Shown: positions 47,264 through 56,165 of the stretch, in pieces
How the letters are laid out: each line of letters begins with the position of its first letter
Position numbering within the stretch: the stretch's first letter is position 1
Program-made: the position numbers and the translations under genes
DNA from: Acinetobacter sp. S54
Lineage (GTDB): Bacteria; Pseudomonadota; Gammaproteobacteria; Pseudomonadales; Moraxellaceae
Assembly (NCBI RefSeq): GCF_016624945.1
Contig: NZ_JACVUI010000016.1
Location: 1-61,260, forward strand
Reading direction: 5' to 3'
Length of the DNA stretch: 61,260 nucleotides
The notes under the pieces: generated by a model
The model's database searches: none
Told to the model about the DNA's origin: nothing
What the model saw: only the letters and a program-made list of their open reading frames with translations

Positions 47264-47824
47264 ATGTCAGCAAATACCTTTCCGGCACAGATTGAGCCGT
47301 TTAAATGGGCTGAACAAGGCTTTACATGGTCAGGAACACTGCCATTGTCTCGCTTTGCTCGTATTGCTCGTGAAGCTGTTGGATCAATTGATGATCAATT
47401 GATCTCTATAGACTGTAAGCTATCAATGGATGCGTATCATCGTGTTGTATGGCTGAATGGTCATGTTGAAACAAAAGTCCCATTGGAATGTCAGCGTTGT
47501 CTGGAACCTGTGGAGATTTCTCTTGTTTCAGATTTCCATTTAGCATTGATCGATGATGAGTCACTGATAGAGCGCTTGGATGAGGATGCTGATTTCATCG
47601 TCTTGGGCGAAAGTGAATCTTCAACAAAGGGTGATTTTGCCACTCCTGCCACTGTTGATTTGCTTTCTCTAATAGAAGATGAATTGTTATTGTTGATGCC
47701 TTTGTCTCCTAAGCATGTGTCTTGTGAGCATAAACATCAACCAGCCGTTCAGGACGTTGTTGAAGAAAAACGTGATAATCCGTTTGACGTATTAGCAAGT
47801 TTGAAAGGCAAACTTAATTCATAA
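47264..47824 (+). CDS. yceD: YceD family 23S rRNA accumulation protein
   Basis: 186 residues of the DUF177/YceD family, which is needed for normal 23S rRNA levels in plants and E. coli. Marks are LPLSRFARIAREAV, the CQRCLEP segment at about 76-82 with its cysteine pair, FHLALIDDE and the acidic DLLSLIEDELLLLMPLSPKH near the C-terminus, followed by NPFDVLASLKGKL. It is always next to rpmF in gammaproteobacteria, as here. No Shine-Dalgarno sequence is visible, and the promoter implies an almost leaderless message. Confidence 0.92.
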   Translation: MSANTFPAQIEPFKWAEQGFTWSGTLPLSRFARIAREAVGSIDDQLISIDCKLSMDAYHRVVWLNGHVETKVPLECQRCLEPVEISLVSDFHLALIDDESLIERLDEDADFIVLGESESSTKGDFATPATVDLLSLIEDELLLLMPLSPKHVSCEHKHQPAVQDVVEEKRDNPFDVLASLKGKLNS

Positions 47825-47839
47825 CACAATTTGTGTTAT
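47821..47839. repeat. Palindrome between yceD and rpmF
   Basis: ATAACACAA-T-TTGTGTTAT, nine-base arms around one base, beginning within the yceD stop codon. As RNA it would fold with a five-base loop. There is no T run, so it is more likely a processing or stability stem than a terminator. Confidence 0.6.
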
Positions 47840-47903
47840 TATGTTGAGTTAAGACAACTGAATTTGTTCTGATCCATTTTTTCGATCTTTGTAAGGAGCC
47901 ATC

Positions 47904-48089
47904 ATGGCCGTTCAGCAAAACCGTAAAAGTCGCTCTCGCCGTGACATGCGCCGTTCACATGACGCTTTAACCGAGAATGCATTAACTGTAGACCAAACTA
48001 CGGGTGAAACTCACCGTCGTCACCACGTGACTAAAGATGGTTTTTACCGTGGTCGTCAATTATTCGCTAAAGCAGCTGATGCTGAGTAA
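47904..48089 (+). CDS. rpmF: 50S ribosomal protein L32
   Basis: A 61-residue basic ribosomal protein. The N-terminus [20 protein letters not shown] is the L32 signature; the middle has [24 protein letters not shown]. The zinc-binding cysteines of some L32 proteins are absent, as in other gammaproteobacteria. A good ribosome site (AAGGAG) precedes the ATG. It is the second gene of yceD-rpmF and is followed by a strong terminator. plsX and fabH, which follow rpmF in E. coli, are missing here. Confidence 0.96.
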   Translation: MAVQQNRKSRSRRDMRRSHDALTENALTVDQTTGETHRRHHVTKDGFYRGRQLFAKAADAE

Positions 48090-48131
48090 TTTAGTGAATT
48101 TGCATTAAAGCGTGATGCTTAAGTGTAGAAA

Positions 48132-48158
48132 AAATGGGAGCGAAAGCTCCCTTTTTTT
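48132..48158 (+). terminator. rpmF terminator
   Basis: GGGAGC / GAAA / GCTCCC, a GNRA-type tetraloop hairpin, followed by seven T. Confidence 0.93.
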
Positions 48159-48243
48159 GTTGCTTTTCGCAATTATCAAGCGATTCAATAAATGTTAAAT
48201 TTCCGCCTCGTAAACCAGCTAAGACGAAATAAAGGATTTCTAT

Positions 48244-49230
48244 ATGTCTGCTAAACGACTCGAGCAAGTGGCTCAAGCAACTAAAACTGCATTTTTGTTC
48301 CCAGGCCAAGGGTCACAAAAAGTCGGCATGCTCGCTGAACTTGCTGAACAGTTTAGTGGTGTGCAGGATACCTTTGCTGAAGCTTCAGAAGCGCTGGGTT
48401 TTGACTTATGGCATATTGCGCAAAGTGGTGAAGGTTTAGATCAAACTGAGAATACTCAGCCTGTCTTGCTTACTGCAAGTATTGCATTATGGCGTGTCTG
48501 GTTGGATTTGGGCGGTATTGCTCCAAAATATTTGGCAGGACATTCACTTGGTGAATATAGTGCATTAGTTGCAGCACAGGCATTGAGCCTTAGTGATGCG
48601 GTAAAACTTGTGAATTTACGCGGTAAATTGATGCAAAGTGCTGTTCCGCAAGGACAAGGTGCAATGGCTGCAATTTTAGGTTTGCCAGACGAAAAAGTTG
48701 TTGAGTTATGCCAAAACGTATCTGCATCTGGGCAGGGTTCTGTGGAAGCCGCGAATTACAATGCGCAAGGTCAGGTTGTAATCGCAGGTTCTTCAGTGTT
48801 GGTGAATGAGGTGATGACTCTTGCTAAAGAGCAATCAGGTAAAGCTATTGCCTTGCCTGTATCTGTACCGTCACATTGTTCATTGATGAAACCTGCTGCT
48901 GAACAATTCGCAGCAGCATTGGAACAAACTGCCATTGAGCTACCACATATACCTGTAATACAAAATGTCAACGCGGCAATCGCGACCGATGTTACGCAAT
49001 TACGTCAGGCATTAACGGCTCAATTGTATCAGTCAGTACAATGGACACGCACTATGCAATATCTACAGGATCAAGGGATTCAGTATGTAGTGGAGTGTGG
49101 TCCGGGTACAGTTTTAAGTAACCTAGCGAAACGGTTGCCAAATATTGAAAAAGCATTTGCGATCGATACCAAAGGTCGTATGGAAGATGCCCTAAACGCA
49201 GTTTTAGTGGCGGAAGGAAAAATTGCATGA
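48244..49230 (+). CDS. fabD: Malonyl-CoA:ACP transacylase
   Basis: 328 residues. It moves malonyl groups from CoA to acyl carrier protein. Marks are FLFPGQGSQKVGML at about 16-29, QPVLLTASIALW, the catalytic serine in AGHSLGEYSALVAA (near 100), the catalytic histidine in VPSHCSLMKPAA and VVECGPGTVLSNLAKR near the end. The first 15 residues (MSAKRLEQVAQATKT) precede the conserved strand and are slightly longer than usual. It overlaps fabG by ATGA. The substrate comes from acetyl-CoA carboxylase, loaded with biotin by BirA. Confidence 0.96.
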   Translation: MSAKRLEQVAQATKTAFLFPGQGSQKVGMLAELAEQFSGVQDTFAEASEALGFDLWHIAQSGEGLDQTENTQPVLLTASIALWRVWLDLGGIAPKYLAGHSLGEYSALVAAQALSLSDAVKLVNLRGKLMQSAVPQGQGAMAAILGLPDEKVVELCQNVSASGQGSVEAANYNAQGQVVIAGSSVLVNEVMTLAKEQSGKAIALPVSVPSHCSLMKPAAEQFAAALEQTAIELPHIPVIQNVNAAIATDVTQLRQALTAQLYQSVQWTRTMQYLQDQGIQYVVECGPGTVLSNLAKRLPNIEKAFAIDTKGRMEDALNAVLVAEGKIA

Positions 49231-49961
49231 CACAACAACGTAAAGTTGCTTTGGTGACAGGTGCGAGCCGTGGTATCGGCGCGGCAATTGCTCAGCAACT
49301 TCTTCAAGACGGTTATTTTGTAGTGGGTACAGCAACCAGCGAATCGGGTGCTCAAAAATTAACAGAGCAGTTTGGTGAGCAGGGCGTTGGTTTGGTGCTA
49401 GATGTTCGTCATTTGGAGCAAATTGAGGCGGTTGTTTCCAATATTGAACAGAACTACGGTTCGGTGCTGGTATTGGTCAATAACGCAGGTATTACGCGTG
49501 ATAATTTGTTACTGCGTATGTCTGAAGATGACTGGGACGACATTTTAAATATTCATTTGAAAGCGGTTTATCGTTTATCGAAACGTGTGCTAAAAGGCAT
49601 GACCAAAGCCCGTTTTGGACGTATCATCAATGTTAGTTCAGTGGTTGCACATTTTGCTAATCCAGGTCAAGCCAACTACTCAGCAGCTAAAGCGGGAATT
49701 GAGGCATTTAGTCGCAGTCTTGCCAAGGAAATGGGGAGTCGCCAGATTACGGTAAATAGTGTTGCACCTGGTTTTATTGCAACTGAAATGACAGATGCAC
49801 TCAGTGATGATCTTCGTAAAAAAATGAGTGATCAGGTTGCGCTAGGTCGTCTTGGCGAACCACAAGATATCGCAAATGCAGTAAGTTTCCTCGCTTCAGA
49901 TAAAGCAAGTTACATTACTGGTACGGTATTACATGTAAATGGTGGTTTATACATGGCTTAA
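49227..49961 (+). CDS. fabG: 3-oxoacyl-ACP reductase
   Basis: A 244-residue classical SDR. It has the NADP site VTGASRGIGAAIAQQLL at about 10-26, NNAGITRDNLLLRM, the catalytic serine in INVSSVVAHF, the YSAAKAG tyrosine and lysine, and the C-terminal SFLASDKASYITGTVLHVNGG. It reduces beta-ketoacyl-ACP in each elongation round, including those that build pimeloyl-ACP for biotin. The start overlaps the fabD stop by four bases. acpP follows after 85 bp. Confidence 0.96.
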   Translation: MTQQRKVALVTGASRGIGAAIAQQLLQDGYFVVGTATSESGAQKLTEQFGEQGVGLVLDVRHLEQIEAVVSNIEQNYGSVLVLVNNAGITRDNLLLRMSEDDWDDILNIHLKAVYRLSKRVLKGMTKARFGRIINVSSVVAHFANPGQANYSAAKAGIEAFSRSLAKEMGSRQITVNSVAPGFIATEMTDALSDDLRKKMSDQVALGRLGEPQDIANAVSFLASDKASYITGTVLHVNGGLYMA

Positions 49962-50046
49962 GGCTGATGGATAAACTTTTAAAATATTCAATATTCAATT
50001 AAACTAACGGCAATTAAAAACGCCACAAGCAATGAGGAGAATTCCT

Positions 50047-50283
50047 GTGAGCGATATCGAACAACGTGTTAAGCAAGCAGTTGCAGAACAACTCGGTATG
50101 AAAGTTGAAGAGATCAAAAACGAAGCATCTTTTATGGATGATTTGGGCGCAGACTCTCTTGATCTTGTTGAACTAGTTATGTCTTTCGAAAATGATTTCG
50201 ACATCACCATTCCTGATGAAGATTCTAACGAAATCACAACTGTTCAATCAGCAATTGATTACGTAACCAAAAAACTTGGTTAA
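50047..50283 (+). CDS. acpP: Acyl carrier protein
   Basis: 78 residues from the GTG at 50047, which follows GAGGAG; the ATG 15 bp upstream lies inside that ribosome site and is not used. The phosphopantetheine serine is in [16 protein letters not shown] at about 34-49. The chain is very acidic with the standard three-helix layout and [14 protein letters not shown] at the N-terminus. It carries acyl chains for FabD, FabG and FabB in this window and for BioC, BioH and BioF. A terminator follows. Confidence 0.96.
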   Translation: MSDIEQRVKQAVAEQLGMKVEEIKNEASFMDDLGADSLDLVELVMSFENDFDITIPDEDSNEITTVQSAIDYVTKKLG

Positions 50284-50301
50284 TTGATCAATGTTGATAA
50301 A

Positions 50302-50324
50302 AGCCACCGCAAGGTGGTTTTTTT
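50302..50324 (+). terminator. acpP terminator
   Basis: AGCCACC / GCAA / GGTGGTT hairpin followed by six T, about 20 bp past acpP. Confidence 0.9.
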
Positions 50325-50441
50325 ATGTCTTTATAAAAAGCGGATAAATAAATTACATACCGTTACCTGATTGAAGCGAACTGACACCATAAGTTGTTTG
50401 TTTTTTGAGTATAACTATAAGGGCTTTAAAATTTATTGCAT

Positions 50442-50460
50442 GATGAAAATAATCATTATA
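50442..50460. promoter_or_regulatory. Candidate Fur-like box before kbp
   Basis: This stretch matches 15 of 19 Fur consensus positions and contains an exact AATCATTAT half. It sits just before the ribosome site GGAG of kbp, downstream of a weak promoter candidate (TTGTTT, 16 bp, TATAAG at 50394-50421). It is a visual match in AT-rich DNA only. Confidence 0.4.
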
Positions 50461-50470
50461 GGAGACAATT

Positions 50471-50938
50471 ATGGGTCTTTTTGATTTTGTAAAAGGCATT
50501 GGTAAAAAGAATCAAGCAAAAACAGAACAACCAGCCGCAACACCTGCTGAGCCTACTGCTCAAGAAATTGCAAATCAGCTTTTAGCGCATATCAAAAGCT
50601 TGGATTTACCTGTTGAAGGTCTAGTCGTAAATTATAATAGTACCAGTGATTTGGCTACTATTCAGGGCAAAGTTAAGAGTCAGGCAGATAAAGAAAAAAT
50701 TGTACTGGCAGTTGGTAACATTGATCATGTTGCAAAAGTGGATGATCAAATGACAGTTGAAACGCCTGCGCCTGAAAGTAAATTTTATACGGTTAAATCT
50801 GGTGATAATTTATCCAAAATTTCAAAAGAATATTATGGTGATCCAAATCAGTACAATAAAATTTTTGAAGCCAATAAACCGCTTTTAAAGAATGCGGATG
50901 ATATTTATCCAGGTCAGGTATTGCGTATTCCGCAATAA
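50471..50938 (+). CDS. kbp: Kbp/YgaU-like BON-LysM protein
   Basis: 155 residues without a signal peptide. It starts with MGLFDFVKGIGKK, followed by a BON domain (about 30-95, KEKIVLAVGNIDHVAKVDDQ) and a LysM domain (about 104-154, FYTVKSGDNLSKISKEYYG and IYPGQVLRIP). It is closely similar to E. coli Kbp (YgaU), a cytoplasmic potassium-binding protein. Here the linker after residue 12 is rich in Ala, Pro and Glu. A Fur-like sequence lies before the ribosome site. A bidirectional terminator separates it from the convergent thiD. Confidence 0.92.
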   Translation: MGLFDFVKGIGKKNQAKTEQPAATPAEPTAQEIANQLLAHIKSLDLPVEGLVVNYNSTSDLATIQGKVKSQADKEKIVLAVGNIDHVAKVDDQMTVETPAPESKFYTVKSGDNLSKISKEYYGDPNQYNKIFEANKPLLKNADDIYPGQVLRIPQ

Positions 50939-50950
50939 ATTTTATGTTTT

Positions 50951-50978
50951 AAAAAAAGGCGCTTATGCGCCTTTTTTT
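50951..50978. terminator. Bidirectional terminator between kbp and thiD
   Basis: Perfect 12-bp arms AAAAAAAGGCGC / GCGCCTTTTTTT around TTAT, between two convergent genes. Confidence 0.95.
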
Positions 50979-50983
50979 AATTT

Positions 50984-51820
<837 letters not shown>

Positions 51821-51869
51821 TTAATCAGATTTTATTGATTTTAACCTGTTTCTTATTTGAGTGTAATTT

Positions 51870-52523
51870 GTGAGTGCTGTAAAAAATATTTTGATAGATC
51901 TGGATGGAACATTAACCGATCCTAAAGTAGGGATCACTACTTCAGCCCGTTATGGGTTAAATAAAGTAGGCTTTCCTATTGCTGACCATGAGAATATTGA
52001 TTGGATTATTGGCCCACCTTTGAAGGCTTCACTGGCTAAAATTATGAATGTCGATGTGAGTCATGATTTGGCAGAGCAGGCACTGCTAGGCTATAGAGAG
52101 CGCTTTTCAGTCACAGGTTTGTTTGAGAATGAACTTTATCCTTATGTGATTGATACATTGAATAGCCTCAAAAATCAGGGTTATCAATTGTACTTGGCAA
52201 CAGCAAAGCCACATGTGTATGCCGTGCGTATTTTGGAACATTTTGAGTTGTTGCGGTATTTTACTCATCCTTATGGGAGTGAGTTGAGCGGCGAGCGTAC
52301 CAATAAAGGCGACTTGATTACATATATACTTGAAAAAGAGCGATTGAATCCCGCTGAGTGTTTAATGGTAGGGGATCGGGAACATGATATTTTAGGTGCC
52401 CGTCGTAATGGCATTGAAACCGTTGCGGTTGAGTATGGTTATGGCTCCGAACAAGAACTTAATCTGGCAGCACCGAAGTATAAAATCAAAAGTTTTAATC
52501 AGTTGCTGGATATTTTGATTTAA
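51870..52523 (+). CDS. HAD-superfamily phosphatase (Gph-like)
   Basis: 217 residues starting with GTG. It has HAD subfamily I motifs: motif I LIDLDGTLTDP with both aspartates, motif II in YLATAKPH, the lysine in TNKGDLI, and motif III MVGDREHDILGARRNG. A helical cap sits between motifs I and II. It resembles phosphoglycolate phosphatase and 5'-nucleotidase-type members; the substrate cannot be read from the sequence. It stands alone and divergent from thiD. Confidence 0.88.
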   Translation: MSAVKNILIDLDGTLTDPKVGITTSARYGLNKVGFPIADHENIDWIIGPPLKASLAKIMNVDVSHDLAEQALLGYRERFSVTGLFENELYPYVIDTLNSLKNQGYQLYLATAKPHVYAVRILEHFELLRYFTHPYGSELSGERTNKGDLITYILEKERLNPAECLMVGDREHDILGARRNGIETVAVEYGYGSEQELNLAAPKYKIKSFNQLLDILI

Positions 52524-52609
52524 ATAAGAGATACCAAACCCGAACAGCAACTCTCCAGCTCTTATTTTATGATGGCTTTATAACAAATCCTCAGTGTGAT
52601 GGAGCACGC

Positions 52610-52939
52610 ATGTTTAAAAAAATAGCTTTAAAAGGTTTGCTGATATCGGGTTTGGTTGCTTGCCACACATTTCCGAGCAATGATTCAACAGATCGAGTGC
52701 AGGTGACTAAATCTCTTCAAGGTAAGCAGTGCGAAAGCTCAGGAATTGATATCTCGATGCTCAAGCAGCAATTAGAGATAAAACATATACACGTTTATAC
52801 TGAATCGATTGGAGATGATGGGCTGATGCGACCTCAGGTGTGTGGTGCGCCAAATGGTAAAATTGGAATCTTTAGCATTAATCAGAAACAATTGGCTCAG
52901 GCACAAGCTATAGGCTTTGCACTCTATCAAGCACAATAA
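52610..52939 (+). CDS. Small putative lipoprotein
   Basis: 109 residues. The N-terminus MFKKIALKGLLISGLVACHT is a lipoprotein signal with lipobox LVAC, so the mature protein begins at Cys18. The remaining 90 residues contain QGKQCESSGIDISMLKQQL, YTESIGDDGLMRPQVCGA and a C-terminal QLAQAQAIGFALY helix. I do not recognise the family. Two cysteines in the mature part (in KQCES and QVCGA) could form a disulfide. GGAG precedes the ATG. The acyltransferase gene follows after 80 bp. Confidence 0.75.
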   Translation: MFKKIALKGLLISGLVACHTFPSNDSTDRVQVTKSLQGKQCESSGIDISMLKQQLEIKHIHVYTESIGDDGLMRPQVCGAPNGKIGIFSINQKQLAQAQAIGFALYQAQ

Positions 52940-53019
52940 GAAAAAATACTGAAATAATCACGATATTTTAGGCAGATCATGACGATATTAATATGCTTGA
53001 CTGAACGAATTTGAAATTT

Positions 53020-54141
53020 ATGCGAAATTATAAAATTGACATCTTAAGAGGTGTTTCTATTTTTTTAGTGTTGCTGCATCACTTTAATATTCCTTATAAA
53101 TTAAACGATACATGGTTAGGATTTTCAATTTTCGGAGAACCTTTAAGTCATTTGATTGCTAGAAATGGTAATTATGGTGTGACCATGTTTTTTGTTATTT
53201 CAGGCTTTCTTATCACGCAGCATACTCTTCATCGCGATGGGGTTTTATCGAACATTCATATCCGAAATTTCTATATTCGACGTATTGCTCGTATTGTCCC
53301 TTGCCTTTTACTTTTGGTAGCGGTGGTGACTTTATTGGGTGGCATGGGATTGCAGCCTTTTCTCAATCAAGCACCCAATGCTATTGCAGTGCCGTATGTC
53401 GTGACGATCTTGGCTGCATTCACCTTTTGGATGAATATCCTGATTATTGAGTATGGCTGGGTCAATTATGCCTTGGGCGTATTGTGGTCATTGTCGGTTG
53501 AAGAGGTGTTTTATTTGGCATTTCCACTGTTATGTTTAATGTTGACTAAAACGAAAGCTTTTATTTTATTTCTTGTGTTGATTATTGCCTATGCGCCGTA
53601 TTTTCGAGCATTACATTTTGGCGAAGAAAATGGGGCATATCTTTATCATTATTTTTCTAGTTTTGATGGGATCGCCATAGGTTGTTTAACTGCGTTATTG
53701 CTACACAAATTTTCAATGCAGCAGAATGCAGCCAAGTGGATGATACCCTTACTGGTGATCTTGATGGTTGCTTTATATATGTATGCGCCGATTAAAAATG
53801 TAAGTACTTGGAGTATTAGTGTTTTTGCAGTATTAACAGCATGTTTAGTATTTTGTTTTTCTCAATATTCGAAATTTCAAACTCTCGCTCTATTTTCTAA
53901 AATTTTGGTTTGGATGGGCCAGCGTAGTTATGAAATGTATTTATTCCATCTGATTATTTTAGGATTAATAAAGGTGGTGTATTTTCCCAAAACTACTGCA
54001 CCCGATCAGAAGATGCTGTTGCTGCTGATTTTTTTGGCTGGAACCTTTGCTCTGAGTTGGGTGATTGAAAAATATTATTCTGCACCTTTAAACCATAAGA
54101 TTAGAGAAAAGTGGTTAATAAAAAAGCCCCAGATAGACTGA
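53020..54141 (+). CDS. Acyltransferase 3 (OafA/YrhL) family membrane protein
   Basis: 373 residues from the ATG at 53020; an in-frame TTG lies three codons earlier. It has about ten hydrophobic segments and the family N-terminus YKIDILRGVSIFLVLLHHF with the conserved HH, GVTMFFVISGFLIT and the RNFYIRRIARIVPCLL motif. SLSVEEVFYLAFPLL also matches. Such proteins O-acetylate sugars or glycans in the envelope; the acceptor is unknown. The last codons contain the terminator stem of the convergent hemJ gene. Confidence 0.9.
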   Translation: MRNYKIDILRGVSIFLVLLHHFNIPYKLNDTWLGFSIFGEPLSHLIARNGNYGVTMFFVISGFLITQHTLHRDGVLSNIHIRNFYIRRIARIVPCLLLLVAVVTLLGGMGLQPFLNQAPNAIAVPYVVTILAAFTFWMNILIIEYGWVNYALGVLWSLSVEEVFYLAFPLLCLMLTKTKAFILFLVLIIAYAPYFRALHFGEENGAYLYHYFSSFDGIAIGCLTALLLHKFSMQQNAAKWMIPLLVILMVALYMYAPIKNVSTWSISVFAVLTACLVFCFSQYSKFQTLALFSKILVWMGQRSYEMYLFHLIILGLIKVVYFPKTTAPDQKMLLLLIFLAGTFALSWVIEKYYSAPLNHKIREKWLIKKPQID

Positions 54142-54145
54142 GGCT
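54118..54145 (-). terminator. hemJ terminator inside the acyltransferase 3' end
   Basis: AGCCCCAG / ATAGA / CTGAGGCT (54125-54145, one mismatch). On the minus strand it runs into TTTTTT, so it ends the fabB-hemJ transcript. It overlaps the stop codon of the convergent acyltransferase gene. Confidence 0.8.
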
Positions 54146-54163
54146 TAACATGAAACATTTATG

Positions 54164-54616
54164 TTAAAACTGGGGTTTAACTACCACTAAAATCACCACT
54201 GCAAACAAAATCAGCGTCGGCATTTCATTAAAGAAACGCCAGAATTTGTGTGATTTATAGTGAGCATTCGCAATCAGCTTTTTTCGATAATAACCACAAA
54301 TGAAATGGTAAATTACCAATAGGGCGACTAAACCAACTTTCAGATAAAACCATAATGCTTGGTGATAATGTCGGGTTGCGTCGCCCCAATCCACCAAAAA
54401 GTGTGCGGTAATTAAGGTAGCAATCATGGATGGCCACATAATTCCGCGATACAGTTTACGCTCCATGACTTCAAAGCGTTGATGACTAATTGTATCTTCA
54501 CTCATAGCATGATAGACATACAGGCGCGGCAAGTAGAACAATGCCGCAAACCAGCAGACGACAGCAATAATATGTAATGCTTTTACCCACAGGAAAGCAT
54601 CAGAAGGTGCATCCAT
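54164..54616 (-). CDS. hemJ: Protoporphyrinogen IX oxidase HemJ
   Basis: A 150-residue membrane protein with four hydrophobic helices. It oxidises protoporphyrinogen IX to protoporphyrin IX, the step before iron insertion into heme. Family marks are LWVKALHIIAVVCWFAALFY with the essential histidine, LPRLYVYHA, MERKLYRGIMWPSM, YLKVGLVALLVIYHFICGYY and FFNEMPTLILFAVVILVV. HemJ replaces HemG and HemY in Acinetobacter and cyanobacteria. It starts 20 bp after the fabB stop, with AGGGA as ribosome site, so the two genes share a transcript. Confidence 0.94.
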   Translation of the reverse strand: MDAPSDAFLWVKALHIIAVVCWFAALFYLPRLYVYHAMSEDTISHQRFEVMERKLYRGIMWPSMIATLITAHFLVDWGDATRHYHQALWFYLKVGLVALLVIYHFICGYYRKKLIANAHYKSHKFWRFFNEMPTLILFAVVILVVVKPQF

Positions 54617-54636
54617 CGATTATCCCTAGTGGGATA

Positions 54637-55866
54637 TTAGGCATCCCACTTCTTGAAAATGAGGCAGGCATTGACGCCGCCAAAACCAAAACTGTTACTC
54701 ATCACAGTATTCAATTTTGCATCACGTTTTTCAAGTACGATATCAAAACCTTTCGCACCTTCATCAAGTTCGGTCACGTTAATGTTTGGTGCGATAAAGT
54801 CATTTTGCATCATAAGAACAGAGTAAATGGCTTCTTGTACACCAGCTGCACCCAAGCTATGACCTGTCATGGATTTAGTTGAACTTACAGCTGGAACCTG
54901 GCCTTCACCAAATGCGCGTTCCATGGCTTTAAGCTCAGTAACGTCACCTGCTGGCGTTGATGTACCATGTGTATTGACATAGTCGATTTTCTCAACGCCA
55001 TGTTGTTTCGCTTCATCCAATGCCATGAGAATACAACGTGTTGCGCCTTCACCGCTTGGTGCAACCATATCGGCACCGTCAGAATTTGCTGCATAGGCTA
55101 CAACTTCGGCAAGAATGTTTGCGCCACGTGCCTGAGCGTGTTCGAGTGATTCAAGAACCACAAAACCACCACCGCCAGCAATAACAAAACCATCACGATC
55201 AGCCGAATATGGGCGAGATGCAGTTTCAGGAGTGTCATTATATTTTGAACACAGTGCGCCCATTGCATCAAACAATAAGCTTTGTGACCAATGATCCTCT
55301 TCACCGCCACCTGCAAGCATTAAATCTTGTTTACCAAGTTGAATCAGGTTAAATGCGTAACCAATAGCATCTGCAGAAGTTGCACATGCGCTGGTAATAG
55401 AATGGGCAACACCTTGTAATTTAAAAGCAACGCCGACGTTTGCAGTAATGGTGTTACTCATATTACGTGGTACAAAGAAAGGACCGATTTTACGTGCACC
55501 TTTTTCTTCAAGTAATTCGACCATTTCAACTACTGAATGAGTCGAGTTACCACCGCTACCACCTGCTATTCCGTAGCGAGGGTTACCTGCCAGATCTGCA
55601 ACTTCAAGACCCGCATGTTTAACTGCATCAACTGCTGCATTATAAGCGTACATAGCACACACGCCCATAAACCGTTTAATTTTGCGATCAATGTGATCAA
55701 AGTTTTGTTCCGCAGCTGCACTGACATGGCTTTTAAAATTCAGTTCAGCATAAGATGGGTTAAAACGTGTTCCAGAGATGCCATTTTGAAGTGAATGAGT
55801 GACCTCTTCTAAAGAGTTACCGATGCATGAGTTAATTCCCATGCCAGTGATTACAACACGTTTCAT
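54637..55866 (-). CDS. fabB: 3-oxoacyl-ACP synthase I
   Basis: A 409-residue condensing enzyme. The catalytic triad Cys-His-His is present: TSACATSADAIGYA near 165, NTHGTSTPAGD near 300 and KSMTGHSLGAAG near 335. The N-terminus RVVITGMGINSCIGNS and the C-terminal NSFGFGGVNACLIFKK are typical. Similarity is to FabB rather than FabF (length, GGSGGNSTHSVVEM). FabB elongates chains and makes unsaturated fatty acids in organisms with FabA. hemJ follows on the same transcript. Confidence 0.94.
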   Translation of the reverse strand: MKRVVITGMGINSCIGNSLEEVTHSLQNGISGTRFNPSYAELNFKSHVSAAAEQNFDHIDRKIKRFMGVCAMYAYNAAVDAVKHAGLEVADLAGNPRYGIAGGSGGNSTHSVVEMVELLEEKGARKIGPFFVPRNMSNTITANVGVAFKLQGVAHSITSACATSADAIGYAFNLIQLGKQDLMLAGGGEEDHWSQSLLFDAMGALCSKYNDTPETASRPYSADRDGFVIAGGGGFVVLESLEHAQARGANILAEVVAYAANSDGADMVAPSGEGATRCILMALDEAKQHGVEKIDYVNTHGTSTPAGDVTELKAMERAFGEGQVPAVSSTKSMTGHSLGAAGVQEAIYSVLMMQNDFIAPNINVTELDEGAKGFDIVLEKRDAKLNTVMSNSFGFGGVNACLIFKKWDA

Positions 55867-56165
55867 CTACAGATCCCTTATATGGTGATAGTTTTGAGTT
55901 TAACGAAATTCGACATTTTTGATTGAAGGGAGATTGGAGCCCGAAGAATTGCGTCACTCATGTTTGAGATTGACATCATAATAACAGAAAGAATTTTCAA
56001 TTCTTATGGCAAATCTTATGCCCATTGTATTAAGACAGAAATGCGTAGCGATCATGGTTATTTGGGACAATGCTTTACCAAAAGAAACAGATTAAAGTTG
56101 AGATAAGTCCACACTACACCTAGTATTTATAGCTAAATGCCAGAATCAAAATATAGAGGTACTTG
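55867..56165. other. 299-bp divergent intergenic region
   Basis: This region must hold promoters for fabB (minus) and the EcsC-like gene (plus). I find a 17-bp palindrome AAGAATT-TTC-AATTCTT (55989-56005), a possible operator, and no convincing -35/-10 pair. No ORF, RNA or known regulator site is recognisable in the rest. Confidence 0.45.
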
